Source: Pinus tabuliformis (lineage: Eukaryota > Streptophyta > Pinopsida > Pinales > Pinaceae). Taken from it: a stretch of 64,000 nt of DNA. Below the pieces are notes generated by a model, which worked only from the letters and a program-made list of their open reading frames with translations, had not been told where the DNA came from and searched no databases. The stretch covers positions 361,433,750 to 361,497,749 of the forward strand of contig CM062814.1 of the NCBI GenBank assembly GCA_031772625.1. Reading direction: 5' to 3'. Made by a program: the position numbers and the translations under genes. Of the stretch, positions 24,489 to 36,615 are shown one piece after another (position 1 is the first letter of the stretch; each line of letters opens with the position of its first letter).

Positions 24489-26493
24489 TGTAACAACCCT
24501 AGTTAAAAATACATGTGAAACATATATAAGACCAAGGTAATGGGGCACATATTTCAAGCTGAATGGTGAGGAAAACATCCTAGTGGGTGTTCATTTGGTT
24601 TATTATGCCTAAGGAAATTGGAAAAGGCAATGGAAAAGGTTTTGGAAAGGCAAGAGGAATTTATTGTCATTTATTTTTGAAAATAATGGAGAAATGGGAA
24701 TTAAAAGGTCACAGGTTGCATGAGAGGAGGAAAATGAAGGAAAATAATGGAAAAATAAAAAAATAGATGTGTCAATGGTCAGTGGGTAGGGTTGTTCTGT
24801 GTAGGCTTGGTGAGTTCAGTTTTGGAGTTCACTCTCTCTCATTCTTGGACACTTAGAGTTTTCTTGGGGCACTCTTGGAGTAGTGTGGGATGCTTCGAGT
24901 TTTGGAGCATGAAGGAAAATGAAGAGTAAGAAAGTGCATGAGAACATCAGGAACAACAACTATAGTGGGTTTTGCTTGCAAGTATCTATTTGCATGTATG
25001 TTTTCGTCACTAGTTTCTCCATGCATGGCACATGCATGTGGTTTCTTGGTTATGATCTGTCAATGGCATGGAGCATTGCTTGTATTGATAGTAGATTTCG
25101 TAACCTTGCCATTTGCTAGATAGCCACGGATTTTGTGGGTTTATTTCCTTTTTTTTTGGGTGGTTCTCAAGTTTCCTTAACATGGCTTGAGTTATTAGTT
25201 CCATAGCCTTGGTTGGTTGGGAAAATGCTCTGGAAGCCCTGTAACAACTTGGGTTGAGTTACTAGCCCTGTAAGCCTTTGTTGGAAAAATGATATGGAAG
25301 CCCTTGGTGGGTTGAGATACTAGTCCTTGAAGAATTGGTTGGATAAACTCTCTAGAATCCCAATGGAAGCTGAGGGTTGCGTTACTAGTCCTAGAATCCT
25401 TGGTTCGACCAAACACTCTAGACCCATAGAAGGCTAGGACATAGATCAATATGATGATGGTTTTGTGATGTCCGACCTTGAGGTGGAATCATTTTTTGAT
25501 GGGTTGAGGTGGTTTGGACTCTCGAAGCCCTCGATGGTTTTGATTGATGTGTTTTATGAGATCCCACATTCATGCATGGAATATGGCATGGGGATGAATG
25601 GTTGAAAAGAGAGTTGGCTCAGCCATTCTATGGTTAGGTGGAATCTGGAAGTCCCATCCTAGGTTTGGATTTTTCATCATCAATATGAGGTTAATTCCCA
25701 TTGTATTTTTATAATTATTATATTGGCTTATTTGTGGATCATATGGCTATGATTTCATTGGTATTTCTACTGTTATTATGCTGGTTATGTATGAGTTTTA
25801 TGATAGTATCCATGTATGGCTCTCATCATGTTTTTACTTGTAAATGAATGAACAATGTATCTATGACATAATGGATGAAATGGTAGTTAGTGTGTTGAGG
25901 CATAAATTCCTCTTAGTGATTCTCAGCTAAGTATGACACCCATATGCTCAGATCTATTATTTCCACTTGTAGATTACTTATTTGTTATATGTTTGACAAA
26001 ATTCATGTCATGGCTAGTAGGGGTACAATCAAGGTTTTGTCTAAGTAATTACATTTGTGATATCGTTTCCTTGTTATCTTACTGTTATGAAGGTGTGATT
26101 CAATTCTGGGTAGTGACCTGGCCTCTAGGCCTGAAAAAGTGGCTCAAAGCTCGGGGACGTTGGCACAAAACTGAGAAAAATAGTCCCTAGACTTTGGCAT
26201 GCCTATAGCATGGGAGCTTCCAAAGCTCTCTCAACACTGGCAGACCTATATCATGGGAGCATCTGAGGGTCAAGTAGTCTCAAATCACAGTGGGACTGAG
26301 GGCTGGTTGGGACAAAGGTTGGGATGGTTCTTATGAGTCCCATTATTGATGTTGAAGGTCTATATGGTGTGTTTCCATTGATTCCACTTTATTAACATTA
26401 CTTAGGAGGTCGAATCATATCATAGTAACTTATCATCACATGTTTACCCCGTTTGGTCAGTTACCTAGGTAGATGTGGGAGGAGGGTGTTAGA
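24489..26493 (+). repeat. LTR (5') of the gypsy-type element
   Basis: About 2005 bp, it runs from TGTAACAACCCTAG to GGAGGGTGTTAGA. It contains the GC-richer segment CGGGGACGTTGGC near 26153. The position immediately before the primer-binding site fixes its 3' end. Confidence 0.75.
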
Positions 26494-26495
26494 AA

Positions 26496-26510
26496 GCAGT
26501 ATCAGAGCAT
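26496..26510 (+). other. Primer-binding site
   Basis: GCAGTATCAGAGCATGG begins three bases after the LTR and resembles the TGGTATCAGAGC initiator-Met site with a G-to-A change. Confidence 0.75.
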
Positions 26511-29500
26511 GGTTCACACCTCAGACTGGATGGGTTGTGTGTTGGCCATGAATTGACGTCGATGGAATATGTGTTCATTATTCTTATAGTCCATGTGCTT
26601 GTTGCATTTGCATGGTGTTGATCATGGTTGTAGTGATGTTGCCATGTGAAGGTTGATGGTGTTATTGTGGGATGTGTTGTCATGAGTGTATGGTTGTATA
26701 TGCATTGCTATGCATGTTAGTGACTACATGTTGTTATGCATGAATTTTCATGGTTATGGTTATGCATGTATGGTAGATTAAACATGCATTGTGAGTTCAT
26801 TGTATGCAATTAGGTCATCATGATGATAGTGGTATGTTATGAGGCTAATGTGTTCACTAAGATAGAGGAGGAGATGTAGATCGTTAAAGTGAAGTTTCAT
26901 CTTTGGACCTCAAGGAAAGAGTATGTCATCATATAGGTATTGTATGTTTGATATGTAGGTATATTAGTTAATGGATTTTCATATGCATAGGTGTTACATA
27001 GCTATGAATGATAGTAACCTGTGGTTGTATGCATTTCTATTGTTGTTTTATGTGACATAACTTGAGGATTGCATTATATGTTGTTGATGAGTATGTTATA
27101 GGTTAACTTGTTGTTGTTATATGATATTTATCTTGATGATTAGGTTATATATTGTTGTTGAGGATTTTATAGGTCAACTTTCTGTTGTTATATGATAATT
27201 AGCTTGATGATTAGGTTATATGTTATTGATGTGCATGATATATAACTTATTGTTGTTATCTGCTAGTAACATGATGATTAGGGTTATTACATTAGGACCT
27301 TGATGTTATATGTATCCTACTAAGTTGGATTGTTCTATGCAAATGGTAAGGGTTATGACATTCAGGTATGAGTCCCCTTATTTGTGACATTGTGTTGTAC
27401 TAATCTAGATTGATTGTACATATTTGATTGCTATGCATAATTGACAAATGTTTATGAGTTTATGATGTCAACATGTTAGCTAGTGACTGTTATGGAGATC
27501 ATGGCCTTATTTATTTTTGAGTTGATATGTCATGAAGTTATATCATGATAGTCTAGATTGATTATCCAGACAAGATAGCCTTCCCTGAGATACATTAAGG
27601 TATGAATTTTCCTATGACGTATATTTGGTGCTTAATTGTTTGATTATGTCGTCTAGTTTGTGTTTGAGTGTTTGGTGTCTATTACGTCGCTTAGTTGATT
27701 TATTTAGCATGGTATGTTTGCAATTTGGTTGAATGTTTGATTAATTTCCTAATATGAGTATGTTTTCAAATGATCTTGTTTAAATATCTTTGTACTAACA
27801 CATATGTGTTGAGATACTTGATATATACTTGATTGTAATAGGTGACAGTTGTAGCATTATGTCTAATGACCATGAGTTGACTATGGATTATGACATGGTT
27901 GTTAGACTTGGTAAAGTTCTTCAAATTGATACACGTGATTGTCTTTATATTTCGAACATGTGGTTGACTTGTGTGAGCAGTTGCAGGGAAACATGCTTGG
28001 TATTAGCTTAATAAGATAATAGTTGATGTGTTTATATAACTAATAGTTGGGTGATGTGACAGTGCATAGCAAGACTCAATTGCAACAAAGTAAAGAGGTA
28101 GAAGAAAGGAATTGGGAAATAATTCCTTTGACTGTGTTTGGAAACCCTAATTCCAAATGATTGAGTGCTTTGCATACAAGAATTCTTCCTAAACTTGACT
28201 TTGTATGACATTATGTGGATATGTGATATAGTCATGAACATATATTTGAAAGGTATATTATCTAGTTTCTAGTTAAGGATGGATTCATCAACAGAATTGG
28301 AGCCCCTTGAGAGATGGCATGGACGTGTTCAGTTACAAGGAAATGTACTTGGCACAACAAGGTAATGTAGATAGTATGTTGTTATGTTTATGTATGCACT
28401 GACAGTTATGTGTTGATGGCAATATGATGCAAGGGATTGCATGGAAAAAAGGTTGTCATGAAATCTGGAAGAAGGCTTAGGTTGAGATTTCCTTTAGAGG
28501 CATTGGGAACCATGGGGATTGAGCCATGGTATTTTTTGTCAGTTTTGTGCTTTTGGTATTTTGGTGATTTGTCGTGCTTGATTATGGTTTTTTTTGCACC
28601 TTGAGCATGGCCATGCCACTTTGTTTGTGGTGTCATATTTTTGGTGCTTTTCATGGTTTTATATTTCTTTCTTCTTGGTATTTCCTTTTATGTTTTGATA
28701 TTTTTTGGAATTCGATGGGAAATAAATAATTAGTGGAGCTTGGAGAGAGTTGAATGAAATCCAATAGGAAATGTAAGACTCAGATGAAGCCGGTGCATGT
28801 ATAAAGGATGTTGAAGGCAAGAGTATGACAACCAGTTGGATTGGTTGGGTCCGTTGGTGTAAATGGATAATGGTAGTACAATCATGGGAATGGTAACATG
28901 AAAGGTGAAGTAAATGGATCTAAGGCATCAGATGACTTTTCAATGTTGGGAACAATTGTTCTCAATGTTATGCATCGTGCTCACAGATAAAGGAAGTTCT
29001 ATTAACCTTGACTTTGTACTATCTAGTAATTATGTTATGATCATGATTATGTTGATGTTAATATATGTCTACATGTATGTATGTATGTATGTCGTGCTTG
29101 AGAGGGTCTTCATGGATCCTGGTTGTTAATGATAATGTTTATATGTATATATATGTATGTATGTATGTCATTGCCTGAGAAGATCATGATTGTTTAATGC
29201 TAATATTTATATGTATACATATGTATGTATGAATGTTGTTGTCTCACATGGTCATTACGAATCATTCTTGTGAAGGAATGATTTATTATGTAGGATAATG
29301 AAATGAAGACATTCATGGTTCATGAGAAATCAAGTGGGAAGAGTACGCTGAAAGATCTATGAGGTTAGTATCATGTGGATATGAATTGACATTATGTGAT
29401 GATACTATGTCTATTTTTATGTTATGACAGGTAACGCTGAAGGATACATCAGAAAAATGAAAGAAGTGTGGTCTGCGACATGTTGGGACAAGCATGGATA

Positions 29501-29549
29501 AGAGAGTGGAAGCAAGGTTACTTGGAAGAGATAATGTGGTTTTGGATGT
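26511..29549 (+). other. Non-coding internal region of the gypsy-type element
   Basis: T/G-rich sequence (many GTTATATG, TTGTTGTT and ATGATGATTAGG strings) with only short chance frames. Short (ATGT)n microsatellite patches lie at 29078-29092, 29153-29168 and 29219-29230. No Gag, protease, RT or integrase motif was seen. Confidence 0.55.
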
Positions 29550-30345
29550 GTGTTACTATTGTTCTGCATATTTTTCGTATGTTGTACACGTTGCATCAAT
29601 GATGTTGTGTGCATACAGTGTTGTATATATATAATGTGTGTACATGTTGTTTATGCAATGTTATGTCTAGGGTGGTACATACAGTATTGTGTGAATATTG
29701 CATATGTAGTGTTGGATATAGATGGTGCTATGTACATGTTGGATATGCGGTGCTATGTACATATCATATCATGATGGATATGTAGTGTTGTGTGGATATG
29801 GTGTTGTGCACATGTTGTACATGTGGTACCATGTACATGTTGTATTTGTAGTGCTATGTACAAATGGTGTTGTGTGCATGTTCTACATATGGTACTATGT
29901 ACACATGGTGTTGTGTCCATGTGTTGGTGTGTATATGTTATACATGTGGTGTCATGTACATATCGTGAATGTGGAATTGTATACATGTGGCATTGTGTAC
30001 ACATTGTACAGGTGGTGCAATGTACATGTGGCGATGTGTACTCATTGTTTAGTTGGTACTATGTACATGTGATGTTGTACACATGTTGTGAAGGTGGTGC
30101 AGTGTACAAGAGGTACTATGTACATGTTATACATATGTATTTTTGTACATGTGGTATTGTGTGCATGTCATACATGTTGTGTTGCGGGCATGCAGTACTA
30201 TGTATGTGGATTGTTTAGTTGTGGTATGGTGACATGTGTATTCGCTGTGTTATACTCTGTGTATGTATGTGTATTGTGTGGTGGTGTATACCAGATGTAG
30301 GCATATGTATTGTGTTGTGTTTTACATTGGGTGTAGGTGTATGTA
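29550..30345 (+). repeat. Degenerate minisatellite of GTACATGT-rich units
   Basis: About 800 bp is built of variants of GGTGTTGTGTACATGT and GGTACTATGTACATGT, giving an approximate period of 20 or 40 bp. All forward frames read as His/Cys/Val/Met/Tyr-rich strings because of the repeat, so the long frames here are not genes. Confidence 0.8.
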
Positions 30346-30393
30346 GCTTATATTAGATTACTTTTATCTATTGTTCCTGCATTTGATTTTTAG

Positions 30394-31610
30394 GTAGAAC
30401 AGATGGATGGGAAGACAACATTTCTTCACGGGGATCTGGAAGAAGAGATCTACATGAAGCAACCTGAAGGCTTTGTGGTGAAGGGTAAGAAAGAATTAGT
30501 ATGTAGGTTAAAAATATCTTTGTATGGGTTAAAACAATCACCAACGATGTGGTATAAGAAATTTGATACATATATACAGGGACTTGGCTTCACCATAAGC
30601 AAATCAGATCACTGTGTGTATTTTAAATTAATTGGTGACCATGTTATTTATTTGGTATTGTATGCAGATGCTATGTTGTTGATTGGAAATAAAAAATGAA
30701 TTATCTAGGATTTGAGGACCCAATTATCCTCCAAATTCAACATGAAATATCTTCGTGATGCTAACTATATTTTGGGCATGGAAATTAAATGAGATCGGAC
30801 AAAGATGAAGCTTTGATTAAATGAGAGGAAGTATTTCAAGACAATATTGCAGAGGTTTAATATGAAAGATAGTAAACTCGTGAAGGTTCCTATTCCTATA
30901 AGTCTAAGGCTATCTGCTGAAGAGTGTTCCAAGACACAAGGAGAGGAATAGGACATCTCCCATGTTCTATACACAATTGTAGTTGATAGCCGGATGTATG
31001 TAATGGTCTGTACTAGACCAGAGATTTCACATAAAGTGGGAGTATTGAGCAATTTTATGTCAAAACTAGGGGAGGAGTATTGGACAACAGTGCAACGGGT
31101 TAATTGTGTGGCATTAGTAACTATGGTATGTGCTACCAAGGAAGAACATGATTGGATAAATATTTAGATATATGTGGCTTTGTTGATGCAAATTGGAATG
31201 GAGATCTTGATCAAAGAAGATATACAAGTGGGTATGTGTTTAACCTACTTGGAGGTGCAGTCAGCTGGATGAGTAAGAGAGAGTTTGTAGTGGCACTTTC
31301 AACTACAAAGGCATAATACATGGCAACCACTCATCAAAGCAGGGAAGTTGTTTAGTTGTAAATATTCTGTTCAAGAATGGGGTTAGTACAATGAGCTATA
31401 AGGATAGACTGTGACAGTCAAAGTGCAGTTTTCTTGGCAAAGAACCTTGCTTATCATCAAAGGCAAAGCATATTGATATTCATTATCACTTTGTAAGGGA
31501 TATAGATGAGGACAAAAGGGTGTTGCTGCTAAGGGTGGACAGTTTGAAGAATACTACAGAAATATGGGAATTGCAAGGCTAGACCAATGACTAAGCTCTC
31601 TTGTGCCCCC
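30394..31610 (+). pseudogene. 5'-truncated copia pol: reverse transcriptase and RNase H
   Basis: It reads VEQMDGKTTFLHGDLEEEIY, ISLYGLKQSPTMWYKKF and LVLYADAMLLIGN, where the expected YVDDMLL has become YADAMLL and so has lost the catalytic aspartate pair. Connection motifs follow, then RNase H pieces WNGDLDQRRYTSGYVF, GGAVSWMSKREFVVALST and CDSQSAVFLAKN. Stops and frameshifts are scattered after 30699. Gag, protease, integrase and the N-terminal RT are absent. It belongs to a different copia lineage from the nested element at 9964-18785, as judged from the differing motifs and LTR. Confidence 0.9.
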
Positions 31611-31639
31611 ATATGGAAACAAAACAACAAGTGGGAGAA

Positions 31640-32205
31640 TGTTGGGTGTGTTTTATATTCTTTCCACAACTAGCCCTAGGAGTGAAGATCGGAGGTTAGA
31701 AGGGGCGGGGGGGCGGGGGTGTTGTGGTGGCCAAGCCCCCTTTCATTGTGTCGGGCACAACGGGGGGGTCACAGGGGGGGTGGTAGCCCCACTTATCGAG
31801 AAGTTTGCAGGGGAGTGATAGCCCCCTACACAGGTTCGAGGGTAGTGCCTCGGGAAAAAAACATTCAACGCTATATTAGGTGGGCGGAACTACCTATGGT
31901 TTTGTGCATGGATTTCGCACATGGTTTTCGGCATGATGGTTTTCTGCCCATGGTATTCTGTAAATCTGGTCAAGGGAACTACAGTTATGTTCTAATCCAT
32001 GGTTAATGGATTTGGGTTTATGGATGCTTTTGCATGTAGTATATACATTGTAACATTCAAAGGAATATAATGAAAAATCAATCCTGTAGTCTCGTTTTTG
32101 GGATCCAAGGGAAAATCTGTGTGTAATTTTTTTGTGTTTCTTGCCATTGTGTATTTTATGTTTTTTAGAAACTCGTTTGCAAGTAATTTATGTATAGTAT
32201 TAAAA
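31640..32205 (+). repeat. 3' LTR of the truncated copia, GC-rich 5' part
   Basis: It starts TGTTGGGTGTGTTTTATA directly after the purine tract AACAAGTGGGAGAA (31626-31639). Near 31702-31800 it holds G-runs (GGGGCGGGGGGGCGGGGG and two G7 runs). Then come GGTGGGCGGAACTACC and an AATATAATGAAAAATC stretch that may carry the polyadenylation signal. The 3' end is approximate, and no partner LTR exists in the window. Confidence 0.7.
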
Positions 32206-34375
32206 GCTATATATATGTTAATGAAGATTCCACTAGTGAGGTCTCTAATCACTGTAAGGGGGTACAATGTAATAAATAAGAGAGACAAGGAGCTATTAAT
32301 TCCACGAGGGGATTATTCCTCCCCAATGAACAACTTGATTTGGATAAGAATGGAATTATAAGTGATAGCCTATGTCACCTTTGGGGTGAGTTTTCCTATT
32401 ATATTTTGAAATAGATTGCTTGTGAGGGTAAGCTAAACATAGTGTATGCCTATCAATTTAGACTCTTCTATTCGATTATATTTTAAGAAAAATTTCCAAC
32501 TCATGAGCTATTGAGTATCCCATTTTTCCTCCTTCAATCCCTCAAGAAGATGATCACCAAATTCAAGGAAGATAAGTAGAATTACCTAAACCATCATGAC
32601 TTGATTAATTTGTTAGTCATAGATTCCTTAGAAAATGTTTAACATCCCATCCCTTGGATTAACTTTGTGGATATGGACAAACAAGACATTTTAGAGGATT
32701 ATGTATAATTTAACAAACATTAGAAGAGTTAAACCAAGGATACGAAAGGGAAGGAAGTGGCCAACCCTGCAAAACAAAGAGAGGAAGAAACCTTATAAGA
32801 AGAAGAGAAGGAGATTACAACCACTTTGCCAAGCCCCGACACTACCACCAAACTGAAAGCAAGTAGGCTTCTTCAACAAATTGTGTACACTAAAAGCAAA
32901 AGCAACAAGTATATTCATAGGGGCAAGTTATCCATCTATAGTAATAAGCTGCTCATCTATACGAATTGGCTTCCCTACTACAAGGTTAGTCTACATAATT
33001 GTAGAAAACAGAAAAAGAGGTCGAGCAATCAAGCAAGCCATGTTCCCTTTTCTCTTGGACATTAATAGTTCTTCCTAATCCTGCAAGAACATTTGGAAGA
33101 GTACTCCCTAAGAACTTAGTGCCCTAGTTACTGCTTAAAGTGGATAAATATAATGTAGAAACTCATTGGAGGAAGAGAATAACCCAAGCCAAAGGAGTAG
33201 TTAATATTGCTATATGAAGGATGAGATGAATAAAATGAAGGAATAAAATTCCTCCTTAATTATAAATGAAATAAATAGGAGGGACTATCTTGAGAAAGAG
33301 ATAAAATAGTTGAAAGTCCAAATTCAACAATGACAAGGGTTTCTCCAAGAAAAGGACATCCAAATTGCATCCTTGAATCAATTTTAGGGACTATGGTACA
33401 CCTCTCCTTAGAGGCAACTAATTGGAGATAACATTCGAAGGATTACTTATTATTATTGGAAGAATAATGGTGATTATTTTAGATCAACCAAATTGCATAA
33501 TGAGGGACCATCCCTTTCTAATAAACCAACAAATTTGTTGACTATTTCCTAAAGTGTAGTATGGAGGACAAAGCCAAGGTTATTGAATTCTACCTTCACA
33601 AACTTGTGCTTATAGATTTGACTACATGACATCCATATGCATATATGGGGGATCCTCATTGTTGGCCATAACATCATAGTTAAGGAAAGAGTAAATATGA
33701 GATAAATAGCTAAGAGAGACAATGGATGGAGAGATAAAAGAGTCATCATAAATTAGACCTAAGAACCCAAATCCATCTATCCTCACCTCAACTCACGCTA
33801 TTCTTGCAAAAGATGCCAATGTAGTAGAAATTTACAAGGAAAGACAAGTTCATGCCATCCTCCACTTTGAAGACACTTTCCAATTATTACAAGAGGAAAT
33901 CTCATAATATTTCAAAGGGAGATGGAAATAATTTTCCAACAATATCAAAATCCAAGAATACCACTCTCTCAACTGATTATAGGTTGAAAATGTGAGGAAT
34001 CCATTGTAAAAAAGGATTATTCAAAATCTCGCAATCGGGTAGATTAGGCTTAGATTCAATCCACCCCTACCACTGAGGCTCTAAGAACATCAAAGGCAAG
34101 GAATGCCATAGTTTATTGAAGAAAGTGCAAGTTTCCACCCAACAAACATAACCACATCTAGCATAGCATGGGAAATCGAGCAAGTTTTTAGAGAGATGAA
34201 TGAGGAAGAGAAAAGGTGGGAAGAAGAGTAAGTTTCTCAAAGGGTGAGCACTAGTTCCAGCAGGGGGGTATGATGGATCTCTAAAATAGGTAAAACGCAA
34301 TGCCCATCTATGAACTCCTGGGCACATAAAGGCTATTTTCAACCTACCTATTTCATCTTAAAAGCACTTTCCTAG
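32206..34375 (+). pseudogene. Unidentified plus-strand coding relic
   Basis: Joined across frameshifts and stops, the plus strand reads like a single protein. It opens with VRSLITVRGYNVINKRDKEL, then CHLWGEFSYYILK, KKMITKFKEDK and PIPWINFVDMDKQDILEDY. A Glu/Lys-rich linker and a coiled coil (NEINRRDYLEKEIK) follow, then TYYYWKNNGDYFRSTKLHNE, KDANVVEIYKERQVHAILHF, FREMNEEEKRWEEE and a tail ending YFQPTYFILKALS with a stop at 34373. I do not recognise the family and saw no RT, integrase or protease motif. It could be a Gag-like protein of an unclassified element or a host gene relic. Several stops are single-base changes of Gln or Trp codons. The start is uncertain, immediately downstream of a copia LTR. 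Confidence 0.4.
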
Positions 34376-35436
34376 CTTAATGAGTTCTTAGGAGATTCAA
34401 AAAGATTTTTCATAATTTACATACTCAAAATGATTATTATGCAAGATTTTTTATGGATTTTGTATAGTTTTCAAGGAGATACAACTAGATATATTTGTGG
34501 GTTCTGCACCTTTCTACAAAAGTATCTCAACTCAGTTGGTTGAGGGAAGTAAATGATCATTTCTACTCTTGTGTAGTTATCTAGGAAACAATATCCTATT
34601 TTCTATGGATTATTGGAGGGAAAGAAGTCTCGCCATCAAGAAGTATGCACCCTAGCCATTTTTACGAATAAGATGCTTAACAATCCTTGTATACAGTAGA
34701 AGAAAAATATAGATAAGCATGTGAAGAATAGGAGAAGTTTAGATTAGTTATTTCAAGCAAGTAGTCTAACTCTATCATGTACAATCAACTTTTACATTAA
34801 TGGAAGTATTATACTCATACTTTCTTCTAATGGTTCTTATTTTTCTTGGGTTGGGGCCCACCCTAGGTGTTGAAGATCCATCTTTAGTTTTTTATGGTCA
34901 TGTATTTCCTTATTACTACAAACTAATTCTTAAATTTACTTTCATCCATTGTTAATTAGATATTTTTTTGAGCGGTCTTTTCTTGTACGTTATCCTATAA
35001 TTCGGTGATGATAATTCCAATGGTTACATTAATTAAATAAAATTTTCACTTTGAATTTAGTTCATTTCCTTTACTATTACTCATTCTTTGTTCATTTTGC
35101 ATAATTAACTTTTCTGTTCACTCTACCTTATTTTGCAACTACATGAAACCCTATATCATTGCATTTTTCTAAATTAACCCTACAATAAGTCGGTGTGATA
35201 TCTTCGATAACTTTACTTTGTCATTTTCCAACTTCTCCTTAGCATGTTAATTTGGTCATTGAACTATCTTTTATAGAAAAATAGGGACTCGTATAGTAAT
35301 TTCTTACTCATCTTCTAAATTCACTCATACTTGCACTAAACTTATGATTTCCTTCATTGATGTAAGAAAGAGAGAAAGAAATTATTTTAATGTCCACGGG
35401 GCTAAACATAGCCTATGGGATAGATTTCTTCTTCAT
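34376..35436. other. AT-rich intergenic stretch
   Basis: No coding, RNA or repeat structure was recognised. Confidence 0.5.
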
Positions 35437-36615
35437 CTACTTGATGTATTCAGCCCTTTTTTTGTGAAGCTTCAAAATAAATGCTCTGAGCTTCTCGACA
35501 AACCCCTCGCTAAATAGATTATCCCAATAGTTAACTGCCAGCATATCTGCATAACTTTCCCTGTTGTCTTTGAAGGCCTCACATTCTAAAATGAAATGTT
35601 TTTCTATTTCCACTTTTTCGAAAGAACAAAAAATGCATACCATTTCCTCCCACACTTCCTTTGGCCTTTTCCAGCGCCCTGTTTCACAATGGAGTTGATC
35701 GGAATTAGTCCTTAACTGAGCAATAAGAATTTTGGCTCTCCAATAGATATTGGCCTCTATGTATGCTTTTGGTTGATGATTATGAGTGGGATTAAACACT
35801 TCAATATAGTAATTTTTATTTCTTCCTAGCTCCTTATCCCAAGTATGTTTGTGGAACTTTTCCATAACAAAAGCTTTTATCTCTTTGCTGTTTATGGGAC
35901 ACGCGTTGATGCAAATACCCCATTTACTAAACGATTTGTTATTTTGTTGCATCCAAGTTTTTTTCTCTTGCACAATCTATCATTAAAGACAACCTTAGGC
36001 CATCTAACCTCTTTTGTTTGCTCAATTTTTTTTAAATACCTTATAACTCGCACCATAGCAATTGCTTCAATAGGACCAGTCCCTGTTTCACTTAACAATA
36101 TATCATAAGGAACTGCACTTTTAATGTTAAGTTTGTTTGTAATCAAACGCTTCCGAATTTTCTCAATTTGCCTCCACTTCATGTCGGAGGTACTGCTAGC
36201 CCACAATTCACAACCATAGAGAATCACCAGAATCACTAGAAGCCCAAAAAGAGTTTGAGTGGTTTTCCAGTCCCATAACTCTACCTCTATGCACCTATTT
36301 TGAAAAGCATAAAATGTTTTTGAACCCCCCAAAGTTCTTCTTTCTACAACTATTCCAGGTTAGATTTTTGTTGAAGTCAATTCCGAGGTATTTGTAACCT
36401 GCAACTTCTTCCAGAATGTTGCCATCAAGTAGAACTTATGCTGGTTATGTTTTCTTTTCTTAGAGAAGACTACTACTATGTATTAAAATTCTCTCGGAAC
36501 TCTGATAATGGAACTTGGAGGTTGAGAGACCTTTTAGATGCCTTTATCTAGTTTTCTTTAGAAACTGCTCCGTTTTCGCTAAATTGGAGATTACTTTCTG
36601 CACACTTTTATTTGA
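35437..36615 (-). pseudogene. Non-LTR retrotransposon (LINE) 3' end: RT thumb/C-terminal domain
   Basis: On the minus strand the reading runs from LISNLAKTEQFLKK (about 36600) through VVVFSKKRKHNQHKF, EVAGYKYLGIDFNKNL, FYAFQNRCIEVELWDWKTTQ and VILYGCELWAS to KWRQIEKIRKRLI, YDILLSETGTGPIEAIAMVR and a Cys/His segment CIFCSFEKVEIEKHFILEC. The YGCELWAS..W..IE..RKR block and the trailing C-x2-C-(x)n-H-x4-C motif are typical of LINE ORF2 C-termini. A frameshift separates 36332-35892 from 35973-35437. Endonuclease and RT catalytic domains are missing, consistent with the usual 5' truncation on insertion. The downstream tail has no clear poly(A). Confidence 0.85.

Larger units (their letters stand above)
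24489..30393 (+). mobile_element. Ty3/gypsy-type LTR element, 5' LTR plus non-coding body, 3' LTR not in window
   Basis: The LTR starts TGTAACAACCC and ends GGGTGTTAGA (an expected TGTTACA with one change). This inverted-repeat terminus is typical of plant Ty3/gypsy chromoviruses. A primer-binding site follows at 26496. The next 3.9 kb lacks gag or pol. No second copy of the LTR was found, and the target duplication therefore cannot be tested. The right limit is set at the point where copia coding sequence begins and may not be the true boundary. Confidence 0.6.

Noticed and set aside
29722-30300. ORFs of 116 and 142 codons rich in Cys, Val and His
   Set aside because: They are produced by the GTACATGT minisatellite. 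Overlapping frames are equally open and there is no domain.
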